Of a DNA stretch of 64,000 nt, positions 33,987 to 42,742 are shown piece by piece. The stretch is from Candidatus Binatia bacterium (lineage in GTDB: Bacteria; Desulfobacterota; Binatia; Bin18), in NCBI GenBank assembly GCA_022820725.1, contig JAJEFA010000012.1, positions 1-64,000 of the forward strand, in the 5' to 3' direction. Within the stretch, counting starts at the first letter, position 1. Each line of letters begins with the position of its first letter. Under the pieces are notes generated by a model, which ran no database searches, had not been told where the DNA came from, and was given only the letters and a program-made list of their open reading frames with translations. Both the position numbers and the translations under genes were made by a program.

Positions 33987-35345
33987 ATGAAACTCGCCCT
34001 TCTCTTTTTGTCGATTCTCACAGCATGCGTGCTGTATCACACCGTCGCCCATACACAGCACACTCCCCTTCCCGACCCGACGGAGAAGGACTTCCATTTC
34101 CAGTTTGCCCCGCACATGAACAATGACTTCGCCCTGGACTTGTACACTCACGTCGCGAAAGACCGCCCAGGACAGAACCTCTTCTTCTCGCCCTACTCCA
34201 TTGTGAGCGCCCTGACGATGACTGCCGAAGGGGCGCGGGGCGAGACCGCCCTGCAAATGGGAACCGTCCTCCGCTTTCCCGAACAGGTGAGACGTTCCGA
34301 TGACACCGGAGTCCCCTGGGATACGGCGAGCATTCATACGGAGATGGCGACGCTCAACCGGCTTCTTTTAGGGGAAGACCGCCCATATGAAATCAATGTC
34401 GCCAACTCTCTCTGGCTGGAACAGACCTACCCCTTTCGCCCCCGATTTCTCGCAATCCTCAACGAGACGTATGGCGCGGCGGCACGCCAAGTCGACTTCA
34501 TATTCAATTCGGACCCCACTCGGATTCAGATCAATAACTGGGTTGAAGAGCAAACGAAGAACAAAATTAAAGACCTTCTTGCGCCAGGGACAATCGATGC
34601 GGACACTCGTTTCGTCCTCGCCAACGCGATTTACTTCAAAGGCAATTGGACAGATGAGTTTGACGAGAGCGAAACCCAACCGGAAGACTTTACTCTGCTG
34701 GATGGATCATCGGTTCAGATTCCCTTGATGTCGCAGCGTTCCTTGCGCACTCATTATGCCGAGCTAAGACCGGATGGGACTCCGAATATCTCTGTGCCGA
34801 ATGAGGACACATTGTCATTCGATACACCGCCCAATCCCGACGGTTTTCAGATTCTGGAGCTTGACTATCGCGGCGGAGATTTAGCTATGGCCATTCTCCT
34901 GCCGAAAAAACACACCGGATTGCCCGCTCTTGAAAAAGAGTTGACGACCGACAGGCTCACTCAGTGGCTAGATGCAGCAGAGAGACGAAAGGTGCATGTC
35001 TTTCTTCCAAAATTCAAGCTGGAGGAGAACATATCCCTCAAGCAAACGCTGTCTGCTATGGGCATGCCGAAAGCATTCGAGCCCAACGGGTTCCTCGGTA
35101 TGAGTGATGTAGCCGATGCGGGGAAGCTCTATATCTCACATGTCGCTCATAAAGCCTATCTGGATGTCAACGAGGAAGGGACTGAGGCCGCGGCCGCAAC
35201 AGCTATAGTGGCAAGGGCTATGAGTGCAAGGATCGAACCACCCCTTCCAACGTTCCGAGCAGACCGCCCATTTCTCTTTCTCATTCGGGATACACGCACT
35301 GGGACAATTTTGTTTCTCGGACGGATGATGCGTCCACCACAATAG
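33987..35345 (+). CDS. Serpin-family protease inhibitor, predicted lipoprotein
   Basis: The protein has 452 residues. LALLFLSILTAC is a lipoprotein signal with C14 as the lipid site. The serpin core shows NLFFSPYSIVSALTMTAEGA, NWVEEQTKNKIKDLL, LANAIYFKGNWTDEFD and a C-terminal RPFLFLIRDTRTGTILFLGR. The reactive-centre hinge EEGTEAAAATA (P17-P7) is of the inhibitory type. Counting from it places Met412-Ser413 at P1-P1', the same pair as human alpha-1-antitrypsin, predicting inhibition of elastase- or chymotrypsin-like proteases. The ATG at 33987 was chosen because it immediately precedes the signal peptide; upstream frame is antisense to gor. Confidence 0.88.
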   Translation: MKLALLFLSILTACVLYHTVAHTQHTPLPDPTEKDFHFQFAPHMNNDFALDLYTHVAKDRPGQNLFFSPYSIVSALTMTAEGARGETALQMGTVLRFPEQVRRSDDTGVPWDTASIHTEMATLNRLLLGEDRPYEINVANSLWLEQTYPFRPRFLAILNETYGAAARQVDFIFNSDPTRIQINNWVEEQTKNKIKDLLAPGTIDADTRFVLANAIYFKGNWTDEFDESETQPEDFTLLDGSSVQIPLMSQRSLRTHYAELRPDGTPNISVPNEDTLSFDTPPNPDGFQILELDYRGGDLAMAILLPKKHTGLPALEKELTTDRLTQWLDAAERRKVHVFLPKFKLEENISLKQTLSAMGMPKAFEPNGFLGMSDVADAGKLYISHVAHKAYLDVNEEGTEAAAATAIVARAMSARIEPPLPTFRADRPFLFLIRDTRTGTILFLGRMMRPPQ

Positions 35346-35350
35346 TTGGT

Positions 35351-35548
35351 TCAGTGCTGCGGGGTGCAGACAAAGCAGGGCGGAGTCTGACCGGCGGGGC
35401 ATGGGGCCGATTGGCACACGCCGAGCGGCCCGCCCGGAAGCTGACACTGCACGCCGATTTGAGAGCACGCGGTTGGTGGAGCGGATTCGATTGAGTCGGG
35501 CAAATTACAGGCGGAAAGCAGAAGCAGGACGATGAAGGACAGTATCAC
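35351..35548 (-). CDS. Small cysteine-rich lipoprotein
   Basis: The protein has 65 residues with a GTG start and AAGGAGG 7 bases upstream. LSFIVLLLLSAC is a lipobox signal (C14), leaving a 51-residue mature domain with six further cysteines (for example VCQSAPCPAG and CFVC), likely disulfide-knotted. It converges on the serpin gene with only five bases between. Family not recognised. Confidence 0.6.
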   Translation of the reverse strand: MILSFIVLLLLSACNLPDSIESAPPTACSQIGVQCQLPGGPLGVCQSAPCPAGQTPPCFVCTPQH

Positions 35549-35947
35549 CAGATTCCCTCCTTGGACGTGTGATGCATATGTAGGCCGCCGCCCCTCTACG
35601 GGGTGCTGCCAGCGCCTTCACCCGACCTCCGGCCCCCTTTCCTAGGGGGTGGAGTTGTAGGGGCAATTCATGAATTGCCCCTACGGATCAGCCCGAACAG
35701 GGCCACCACCTCATGTGCAGCCTATTGTGTCGATTGCTCCCTACGGGCCGTCCGCGCGCACCCTCACCCGGCCCTGCGGGCCACCCTCTCCCAGGGGGCG
35801 AGGGTCAAAAAGTCCTTCTCCCTCTGGGAGAGGGGTTGGGGTGAGGGCGAAACCGCCAAACAGGTTCATTTGTAGCACCCCTCCCAAGAGGGGAATTTTT
35901 CTATCCCCTCCTCGGAGGGATGGCCCGAAGGGCCGGGGTGGGTTCCC
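35549..35947. repeat. Intergenic repeat block
   Basis: No gene is seen. The region holds a 28-base palindrome, a CCCTCTCCC / GGGAGAGGGG long inverted repeat (around 35787-35840, with GGTTGGGGTGAGGGC) and a GC-rich repeat near 35878-35948 related to the one at 27834. Such stacked dispersed repeats suggest a tolerated insertion hot spot. Confidence 0.6.
35657..35684. repeat. Palindromic hairpin, GTAGGGGC family (copy 2)
   Basis: A perfect 28-base palindrome opens GTAGGGGCAATTC and is centred on CATG. It is the AT-core counterpart of the GC-core palindrome at 20120-20147; the outer eight bases are identical. Confidence 0.85.
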
Positions 35948-36283
35948 CTACTCTCCGCCCTTTGGTCCGTAAAAAATCGCCCACAGCATCAGCCCGTCAG
36001 TGCAGTCCTCAAAGCGATGCTCGGCCTGGGCGGGGACAAACAGCATATCGCCGGTCTTGAACAGGTGGCGTTCGTCATCGACGATGAGCGTCCCGCTGCC
36101 GTTCATGGGGATATACAGTTCGTCCTGGTCGTGAGGCTCCTGGTCGTCCGGGTCGGGCGGACGGTAGACCAGAGTAAACATCGAGCCATGCGCCAGCCCG
36201 AGACCGAACGGGCGAGGTCCATGCGTGCCGATCTTGGCGATTGTCTCCTGATAATCGGAAACGAGACCCTTGCTTTCACTCAT
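35948..36283 (-). CDS. Cupin-domain protein
   Basis: The protein has 111 residues, a single cupin. Motif 1 is EPHDQDELYIPMNGSGTLIV and motif 2 ends FVPAQAEHRFED, retaining the metal histidines and glutamate. Last gene of the molybdenum hydroxylase/PhyH run on the minus strand. Small cupins act as isomerases, dioxygenases or sensors; not specified here. Confidence 0.8.
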   Translation of the reverse strand: MSESKGLVSDYQETIAKIGTHGPRPFGLGLAHGSMFTLVYRPPDPDDQEPHDQDELYIPMNGSGTLIVDDERHLFKTGDMLFVPAQAEHRFEDCTDGLMLWAIFYGPKGGE

Positions 36284-36341
36284 GATGTTCCGCCCTATTC
36301 GAGAGTCTATGAATGGATCGAAATCCTATCGTCGGCAGGGC

Positions 36342-37310
36342 CTATCGTGGCCAGACCTGAGGATTCTTTGTAGTGTCATACCCAAGAGGAGTCCCGTCGG
36401 GGAGTCGGCTAAGGTCTTGCGGTGGGGCGTGGTGACGGAATTTATGAGTGACATCGTCGCCGCCGTAGCGGACCGTCACGCCACTGCGCGTCCGCGTTGG
36501 AGAGAGGTTCCCTCCGGCTCCGTGCAGACTGGCTAAATGATGCACCACTACATCTCCCGGCTGGGGCGCGAAGGTAACAATATCGAAATCGTCTTCGTGT
36601 CCGTCGATAAGGGGAATGTCGAATCCCTTATCGTCGTCCGCATGGGCATTGCTGATGAAGAAATTGACCTTGTAAATCTTGCCCGACTTGTGAACGCCCT
36701 TCAGATAGTGGACCAAGCCCATATCTGCGCTCTCGGCAGACGCCGGAACGCGCACGCCGCAGACCTGGGTTCCTTGGATATTGTCATAGCCCAGGTCCTG
36801 GTGCCACGAGGTCTTCTCCAGGGTGAGGGGCGGTTTGACCAAGACTTGGTCGTCGTACAGAAAAACTTTCTGCGACTGCATCAGCGTAGCTGCGATTTCT
36901 GGCAGAGGAGAATGGATGGCCACATCGCGCAGGATATCGCTCACCTGCCATGAGCCAGTGATGGAGAGATAATGACCCCGTTTGTCCGTTTCCGGCTGAA
37001 TACCGTCTTCGAGCAGCACCGTCCCGGCCAATTGCCGGGGCGATCCCCACTCGTTCTGACCTTCCACCCATTTGTCGCGAGCCTGAAAACCGGAGACGGA
37101 TTCAGGGGTATTGGCGGCCAAGCCAAGATTCGTAAAATCTACCGCCTGTCCCTGAGGGTTTTTAACCAATTCGCTAATGCCACGGGCGAGGTAATCCGCC
37201 CACTCCGGATCGAGAATAGCGGGCAGCCAGACAATGCCATCCTCTTCGTAGGTCAGTACCTCTTCGTCAGTGATAGGGCGCCGCAGGTTAGTTTTCATCA
37301 GCGGTCTCAT
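36342..37310 (-). CDS. Phytanoyl-CoA dioxygenase (PhyH) family protein
   Basis: The protein has 322 residues. The 2-oxoglutarate/Fe(II) motif is HxD in KTSWHQDLGYDN, with distal His and Arg in VVHHLASLHGAGGNLSPTRT. Opens with PITDEEVLTYEEDGIVWLPA, typical of PhyH proteins. Its ATG overlaps the stop of the hydroxylase large-subunit gene (ATGA), so it is translationally coupled to that complex. It probably hydroxylates a small molecule handled by the same pathway. Confidence 0.87.
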   Translation of the reverse strand: MRPLMKTNLRRPITDEEVLTYEEDGIVWLPAILDPEWADYLARGISELVKNPQGQAVDFTNLGLAANTPESVSGFQARDKWVEGQNEWGSPRQLAGTVLLEDGIQPETDKRGHYLSITGSWQVSDILRDVAIHSPLPEIAATLMQSQKVFLYDDQVLVKPPLTLEKTSWHQDLGYDNIQGTQVCGVRVPASAESADMGLVHYLKGVHKSGKIYKVNFFISNAHADDDKGFDIPLIDGHEDDFDIVTFAPQPGDVVVHHLASLHGAGGNLSPTRTRSGVTVRYGGDDVTHKFRHHAPPQDLSRLPDGTPLGYDTTKNPQVWPR

Positions 37311-39727
37311 TCGGCACCGGCGTTCGTTTGAGCCCGGTCCAACATGCCGAGTACGCGCTCCGGGGTCAGCGGCACCTCATTGACCCGCACGCCAAACGGC
37401 GACAGCGCATCGGCCACGGCATTGGCAATTGCCGCGGGTGGGGCAATTGCCCCACCCTCACCCATGCCCTTGATGCCGTTGAGCGTATACGGCGACGGTG
37501 TCTCAATATGTCCGATTTCTACCTGCGGCACATCCGCAGCAGTGGGGATCAGATAGTCCATGAATGTTCCGGTCAGGAATTGGCCGGCGTCATCGTATAA
37601 AGCGTGCTCGTACAGCGCGGACCCGATCCCCTGGGCCACCCCGCCTTGGATCTGGCCGTTCACGATAGTGGGATTGATAATCGTGCCGCAGTCTTCCACC
37701 ACGATATAGCGTAAGAGTTGGACCTGACCGGTTTCAATATCGACTTCAACCGCGGCCACATGGGTCGCGTTGGAGTGGGTGATCGGCGGCGGTTCGTAGG
37801 CCACGCTGGCGTCCAGCCCAGGTTCCTCGTCGGGCGGTAGGCCCGTCGGTTGCGCGATAATCCGATGCGCCAGTTCGGGGATGGAAAGCAGGCGGACCCC
37901 ACCGGTTTTACGTTGGACAGCGCCCTGGGCAAGTTCAAGATCGTCCGCGGGCACTTCGGTCAGGCGCGCCGCAATGCGCAGCATCTTGTCCCTCAGTTTT
38001 TGCGCCGCCGAGGTCACGGCACCCCCACCCGTCACTGCACTCCGACTCGCCCAGGTTCCCCACCCCCGTGGGGTGGCCTGCGTATCGCCTTGGACAACCG
38101 CGACATCTTCAAGCGCGACGCCGAGCGTATCGGCTATCAGTTGGGCATAGACAGTGTGGTGGCCTTGGCCGTGCGAGTGCGTCCCAACGAAGACCGTCAC
38201 CTTGCCCGACTCGTCAATGCGCAGCGTCGCTGCTTCATAGCCACCGATCTTGACACCAAAAGAGTCAAACACGGCCGAGTTGTGAGCCGTTCCTTCCACA
38301 TACGAGCCTATTCCCACCCCAAGATGCCGTCCGTTCTCACGGGCTTTTTGCTGCTCGGCCCGAAAATCGTCATAGCCGAGAATATTCAGGGCCTTTTGTA
38401 ATGAGGCTTGGTGGCTACCGCTCTCAATCTCCACCCCCAGCAGCGTCATATACGGATGTTCGTCCTGCGGGATCATATTCCGCAGCCGGATCTCCGCCGG
38501 ATCAAGGCCGAGCTTTTGGGCGCCCATATCCAGAAGACGCTCCATAGTCAAAGCCGCAACCGGAATACCTACGCCCCGGTACACCCCAATGGAAGCTTTG
38601 TTGGTGGCGACCGTGCAGGTTTCAAAGCCAAAGGCCGGAATCTTATAAGGACCTGTTATGGTCCCGGCCGCGTGTTTTGGCTCAAAAGACGAACCCCAGG
38701 GATAGGACGAATAGCCACCCGCATCACTCAGGAAGCGCGCCTTGAGGCCGAGCACGGTACCGTCGCTCTTGAGGGCCAATTCCGCATTGACAATCTGATG
38801 TTTGGCTTGGAGGGAGGCCGACAAATGCTCACGCCGGTCTTCGATCCATTTAACCGGCTTGCGCAACGTTTTGGCTAAATACGTCGCCACCACCTCTTCA
38901 GGGAAAGGGTGCGCTTTGAGGCCAAAGCCCCCGCCTACGTCCGGAGAAATGACCCGGATACGATGCTCCGCCAGGTCCAGCAACGTGGCCAGACTGGCCC
39001 GCAGGGTATGGGGTACCTGCGTGGAGGACCAGACGGTGAGCACCTCCGTTACCACGTCGAACTGGGCGACACAGCCTCGCGTTTCCATGGGCGAAGCCAT
39101 GTGGCGACCGGTTACAAAACGTTCGGACACCACACAGTCGGCCTCCTGAAACGCCTGGCCTACTTCACCGACCTGGGCTTCGAGCCGTTCCATGACATTG
39201 TCACCCCACTCTTCGTGCACCAGTGGGGCGTCTGCGAGCAGCGCGCTTTCCATGTCGGCTACGGCTTCAAGCGGCTCGTAGTCGACTTCGACAAGATCGG
39301 CGGCGTCCTCGGCGGTGTAGCGGTCCGTTGCCACCACGGCCGCAACCATATCGCCCACAAAACGGACCTTGTCAGGCGTGAGGACGTGCCAGTTACACGA
39401 TTTATGAAAAGGGACTTTTTGCGTATCAAACTCGACCCGGAGCGGCTTGATTCTCTCCAGAACGTCCTGTCCGGTCAGGACACAGGCCACACCGGGCTTG
39501 GCCAGCGCCGCCTGAACATCGATGTTCGTAATTTTGGCGTGGGCGTACGGACTGCGAACAAAGGCGACCGCCAGCATGTCGGGTAATATGAGGTCATCGA
39601 CGTATTGGGTTTTCCCCAGTAAAACGCGCGGATCTTCGACCCGGCGCACCTGCGCCCCCAACATTTTTCCTGTTCCCTCACGACTCATGGATGACCCCCC
39701 GGTCGAAGACACGCTGCTGTCATTCAC
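37307..39727 (-). CDS. Xanthine dehydrogenase-family molybdopterin-binding subunit (paralogue 2)
   Basis: The protein has 806 residues. GAQVRRVEDPRVLLGKTQYV opens the aldehyde oxidase/xanthine dehydrogenase alpha-beta hammerhead; VGGGFGLKAHPFPEEV, the catalytic-site VYRGVGIPVAAL and terminal GIKGMGEGGAIAPPAAIANA mark the Moco domain. The AYxCSFR (form I) and AYRGAGR (form II) CO dehydrogenase loops are absent. Highly similar to the large subunit just upstream, so a tandem duplication. An internal ATG at 39688 with a G-rich site is an alternative start. Confidence 0.9.
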   Translation of the reverse strand: MNDSSVSSTGGSSMSREGTGKMLGAQVRRVEDPRVLLGKTQYVDDLILPDMLAVAFVRSPYAHAKITNIDVQAALAKPGVACVLTGQDVLERIKPLRVEFDTQKVPFHKSCNWHVLTPDKVRFVGDMVAAVVATDRYTAEDAADLVEVDYEPLEAVADMESALLADAPLVHEEWGDNVMERLEAQVGEVGQAFQEADCVVSERFVTGRHMASPMETRGCVAQFDVVTEVLTVWSSTQVPHTLRASLATLLDLAEHRIRVISPDVGGGFGLKAHPFPEEVVATYLAKTLRKPVKWIEDRREHLSASLQAKHQIVNAELALKSDGTVLGLKARFLSDAGGYSSYPWGSSFEPKHAAGTITGPYKIPAFGFETCTVATNKASIGVYRGVGIPVAALTMERLLDMGAQKLGLDPAEIRLRNMIPQDEHPYMTLLGVEIESGSHQASLQKALNILGYDDFRAEQQKARENGRHLGVGIGSYVEGTAHNSAVFDSFGVKIGGYEAATLRIDESGKVTVFVGTHSHGQGHHTVYAQLIADTLGVALEDVAVVQGDTQATPRGWGTWASRSAVTGGGAVTSAAQKLRDKMLRIAARLTEVPADDLELAQGAVQRKTGGVRLLSIPELAHRIIAQPTGLPPDEEPGLDASVAYEPPPITHSNATHVAAVEVDIETGQVQLLRYIVVEDCGTIINPTIVNGQIQGGVAQGIGSALYEHALYDDAGQFLTGTFMDYLIPTAADVPQVEIGHIETPSPYTLNGIKGMGEGGAIAPPAAIANAVADALSPFGVRVNEVPLTPERVLGMLDRAQTNAGAE

Positions 39728-39729
39728 TA

Positions 39730-42162
39730 TCAGGCTGCGGCTTTATGCTGTTCAATCCAGCCCAACACCCGTTCCGGAGTGAGGGGAATCGCATCGACCC
39801 GCACCTCAAATGGCGCCAGCGCGTCGGCGACCGCATTCGCGATCGCTGCCGGGGGAGCAATCGCCCCACCCTCTCCAACGCCTTTAATGCCATGGGGCGT
39901 GTGCGGAGATGGGCTTTCAATATGGCCGATTTCCACCTGCGGCACGTCAATGGCGGTTGGGATAAGATAATCCATCAACGTCCCCGTCAGAAACTGACCG
40001 TTCTCATCGTACAGCGCGTGTTCGTACAGAGCGGTGCCAATCCCCTGGGCCACGCCGCCCTGAATTTGACCGTCTACGACCGTGGGGTTGATAATCGTGC
40101 CGCAGTCTTCCACCACAACATAGCGCAGCAGGGTGACCTTGCCGGTATCGCTGTCCACCTCGACCAGGGCGATATGGGTCGCGTTGGCATGCGTGGACGG
40201 TGGGGGTTCGTAATGGGCCGTGGCGTCCAGACCCGGCTCTTCATCCGGCGGAAGGCTGCCGGCCTGCACCAGTATGCGGTGGGCCAGTTCCTTGATCGGC
40301 ATCAGCGGGGTGGCATCCGCCTTGCGCCGGATCATCCCTTCTGCCAGCTCCAGATCATCGTCCGGCACCTCGGTCATACGCGAGGCGATACGCAACATCT
40401 TGGTGCGCAGTTTTTGGGACGCCCTGGAGATCGCGCCCCCTCCGGTGACGGCACTCCGACTGCCCCAGGTGCCCATGCCGTAGGGGACGGCGTTCGTATC
40501 GCCTTCGATGATTTTGACATCGGCGAGGGAAACGCCAAGTTCGTCGGCCGCGACCTGGGCCAGGGTTGTTTCATGACTTTGACCGTGGGAGTGGGTCCCG
40601 ACCAGCACGGTGACCTTGCCCGCGACATCCATGCGCACGGTGGCCGACTCATAGCCGCCCAGATTCAGTCCCATAGAAGCAAAGGCCGCCGAGCTCGGTG
40701 CCGTGCCTTCCAGATAGCAGCCGATGCCAATGCCCAGGTAGCGGCCCTGGGTACGGGCCCGCTGCTGTTCGGCTCTGCGCTCCTGGTAGCCCAGGATGTC
40801 CAGCGCCTTCTGGAGGGATTCGCGGTGACTCCCGCTCTCGACTTCCGCACCGATAATGGTGGTATACGGATGCTCTTCTTTTCGGATCATATTCCGCAGC
40901 CGAATCTCGGCCGGGTCGAGCCCCAGTTTTTGGGCGGCCAGGTCCATGAGCCGCTCCATGGTCAGCACCCCAATCGGCAGCCCTACTCCGCGATACACGC
41001 CAATAGTGGTTTTATTGGTGGCAACCGATACGGCCTCGAAGCTGAAGGCCGGGGTCTTATACGGTCCGGGCATGCTGGAAGCGGCGTGGCCGGCTTCAAA
41101 CGCAGACCCCCAGGGGTATTCGGAATACGCACCCACATCGCCGACAAACCGGCCCCTGATGCCGAGGATGGTTCCGTCCTGCCGGACCGCAAGCTCGGCC
41201 TGGACGGCTTGCTGTTTGGCGTGGAGCGAGGCGGACAGATTTTCGCGGCGGTCCTCAATCCATTTGACCGGTCGGCCAAGACGGCGAGCGAGGTAGGCAG
41301 CTACGGCCTCCTCGGGAAAGAGGTGGCCCTTTTGCCCGAACCCACCGCCAACGTCCGGGGCGACCACGCGGATATGATGTTCGGGGAAATCCAGTACCAG
41401 GGCAATATGTGAACGGAGCACATGCGGCACCTGCGTGGACGACCACACCGTCAGCGTGTCTGTCGCAGGCTCAAAAGACGCCACACAACCCCGCGTCTCC
41501 ATGGGCAGGGCCATATGGCGGCCGGTGGTGAGGCGTTCCGAGACAACACAATCAGCCTCCTGAAACGCTTTGGCCACGTCCCCAATCTCGGCCTGGAGTG
41601 TTTGCATGACGTTATCGCCCCACTCCTCGTGCACGAGCGGAGCGTCTGCGGCGAGGGCCTGTTCGACATCGGACACGGGCTCAAGCGGCTCGTACTCCAC
41701 GTCAATCAAACCGGCGGCGTCTTCTGCCGCATAGCGGTCGGTAGCCACCACAACTGCCGCGGCCTCGCCCACAAAGCGCACTTTGTCCTGGGCCAGGACA
41801 GGCCAATCGCAGGGTTTATGCGTGGGGGCTTTAGCGGGCTCGTATTCGACTCGGAGCGGCTTAATGGCCTCGGCAATATCAGCTCCGGTTAACACAAGTT
41901 GGACACCGGGTTGATTCTGAGCCGCGGCCGCATCAGTGGACACAATCCGCGCGTGCGCGTACGGGCTGCGGACAAAGGCGAGAGCAAGTGAGTTGGGCAG
42001 GTCGAGATCGTCCACATACTGCGTTTTGCCCAACAAGACACGCGGGTCTTCGACCCGGCGTACCTGCGCGCCGACCATTTTGCCGGAAAGAGTAAACGTG
42101 TCCTCCACTCGCGGTGAGATGCTGGACACGTTTACTCTTTTTCCACCTTGGGAAGATGCCAT
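39730..42162 (-). CDS. Xanthine dehydrogenase-family molybdopterin-binding subunit (paralogue 1)
   Basis: The protein has 810 residues with the same domain plan as paralogue 2: GAQVRRVEDPRVLLGKTQYV, DVGGGFGQKGHLFPEEAVAA, VYRGVGLPIGVLTMERL and GIKGVGEGGAIAPPAAIANA. It hydroxylates or oxidises a carbon substrate, probably an aldehyde or N-heterocycle, with electrons passing to the 2Fe-2S and FAD subunits. The N-terminal 30 residues contain a 19-residue stretch encoded by a palindromic repeat (42086-42141). The ATG at 42162 was chosen; longer frame lies inside the 2Fe-2S gene. Confidence 0.9.
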   Translation of the reverse strand: MASSQGGKRVNVSSISPRVEDTFTLSGKMVGAQVRRVEDPRVLLGKTQYVDDLDLPNSLALAFVRSPYAHARIVSTDAAAAQNQPGVQLVLTGADIAEAIKPLRVEYEPAKAPTHKPCDWPVLAQDKVRFVGEAAAVVVATDRYAAEDAAGLIDVEYEPLEPVSDVEQALAADAPLVHEEWGDNVMQTLQAEIGDVAKAFQEADCVVSERLTTGRHMALPMETRGCVASFEPATDTLTVWSSTQVPHVLRSHIALVLDFPEHHIRVVAPDVGGGFGQKGHLFPEEAVAAYLARRLGRPVKWIEDRRENLSASLHAKQQAVQAELAVRQDGTILGIRGRFVGDVGAYSEYPWGSAFEAGHAASSMPGPYKTPAFSFEAVSVATNKTTIGVYRGVGLPIGVLTMERLMDLAAQKLGLDPAEIRLRNMIRKEEHPYTTIIGAEVESGSHRESLQKALDILGYQERRAEQQRARTQGRYLGIGIGCYLEGTAPSSAAFASMGLNLGGYESATVRMDVAGKVTVLVGTHSHGQSHETTLAQVAADELGVSLADVKIIEGDTNAVPYGMGTWGSRSAVTGGGAISRASQKLRTKMLRIASRMTEVPDDDLELAEGMIRRKADATPLMPIKELAHRILVQAGSLPPDEEPGLDATAHYEPPPSTHANATHIALVEVDSDTGKVTLLRYVVVEDCGTIINPTVVDGQIQGGVAQGIGTALYEHALYDENGQFLTGTLMDYLIPTAIDVPQVEIGHIESPSPHTPHGIKGVGEGGAIAPPAAIANAVADALAPFEVRVDAIPLTPERVLGWIEQHKAAA
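42086..42141 (-). repeat. 56-bp palindromic element, copy D, inside a reading frame
   Basis: Perfect 17-base arms, AAAGAGTAAACGTGTCC (42087-42103) and GGACACGTTTACTCTTT (42124-42140), flank a 20-base centre. On the minus strand it is read in the frame of the molybdenum hydroxylase as KRVNVSSISPRVEDTFTLS. Paralogue 2 lacks this stretch, which supports insertion. Confidence 0.88.
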
Positions 42163-42173
42163 ATGCCTATGTC

Positions 42174-42665
42174 CTAGGATTGGGATTGTTCCGCAACCGC
42201 CTGAACGGCTTTGATGATGTTCGCGTAGCCGGTACAGCGACACAGATTGCCGGACAGTCCGTGTCGGATTTCTTCTTCGCTCGGCTGTGGATTCTTGTTG
42301 AGGAGATCCACCGCGCTCATGAGAAACCCGGATGTGCAGAAACCGCATTGGAGCGCATGGTTATCCCAAAAGGCTTGCTGCAGCGGATGCATCTCATCGC
42401 CATCGGCAAGCCCCTCAAGCGTTTGGAGTTCCGCCCCATCGGCTTGAACGGCGAAGAGTAAACACGACCGCACACTTTCGCCGTCCATAATGATGGTGCA
42501 CGCACCGCACACCCCGTGTTCGCAGCCGAGATGGGTGGCGGTCAAACCCAAGTCGTGGCGGATGAAGTCGGCCAAGAGCCGACGTACCGGCACTTCACGT
42601 TCGTACTCGTGGCCGTTGACGCGGACGCGGATGGTCTGGAGCTCGGTGAATTGTGTTTTTGCCAT
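42174..42665 (-). CDS. 2Fe-2S subunit of molybdenum hydroxylase (CoxS-like)
   Basis: The protein has 163 residues. The plant-type cluster uses C48, C53, C56 and C68 (GCEHGVCGACTIIMDG then RSCL); the second cluster uses CGFC and LCRC in HALQCGFCTSGFL and LSGNLCRCTGY. It links the Moco subunits downstream with the FAD subunit upstream. Twelve bases separate it from paralogue 1. Confidence 0.93.
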   Translation of the reverse strand: MAKTQFTELQTIRVRVNGHEYEREVPVRRLLADFIRHDLGLTATHLGCEHGVCGACTIIMDGESVRSCLLFAVQADGAELQTLEGLADGDEMHPLQQAFWDNHALQCGFCTSGFLMSAVDLLNKNPQPSEEEIRHGLSGNLCRCTGYANIIKAVQAVAEQSQS

Positions 42666-42742
42666 ATCCCTTCCCCCTGTTCTTTTGCCCCCCGCCCGCC
42701 CCTTGGTCGGGCGACCCCCCTGGGAGGGGGGGTTGTGCGGCC

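Noticed and set aside
35549..35947. CRISPR array
   Set aside because: The repeats are single palindromes and dispersed GC-rich elements, with no regular repeat-spacer spacing and no cas genes in the window.
39691..41412. 573-codon open frame on the plus strand
   Set aside because: It lies wholly antisense to the hydroxylase large subunit, has a composition rich in Gly/Arg/His typical of shadow frames, and matches no family.
42453..42468. Further copy of the 56-bp element (AGAGTAAACACGAC)
   Set aside because: Only about ten bases agree, there is no partner arm, and the bases encode conserved residues (RSCLLF) of the 2Fe-2S subunit.
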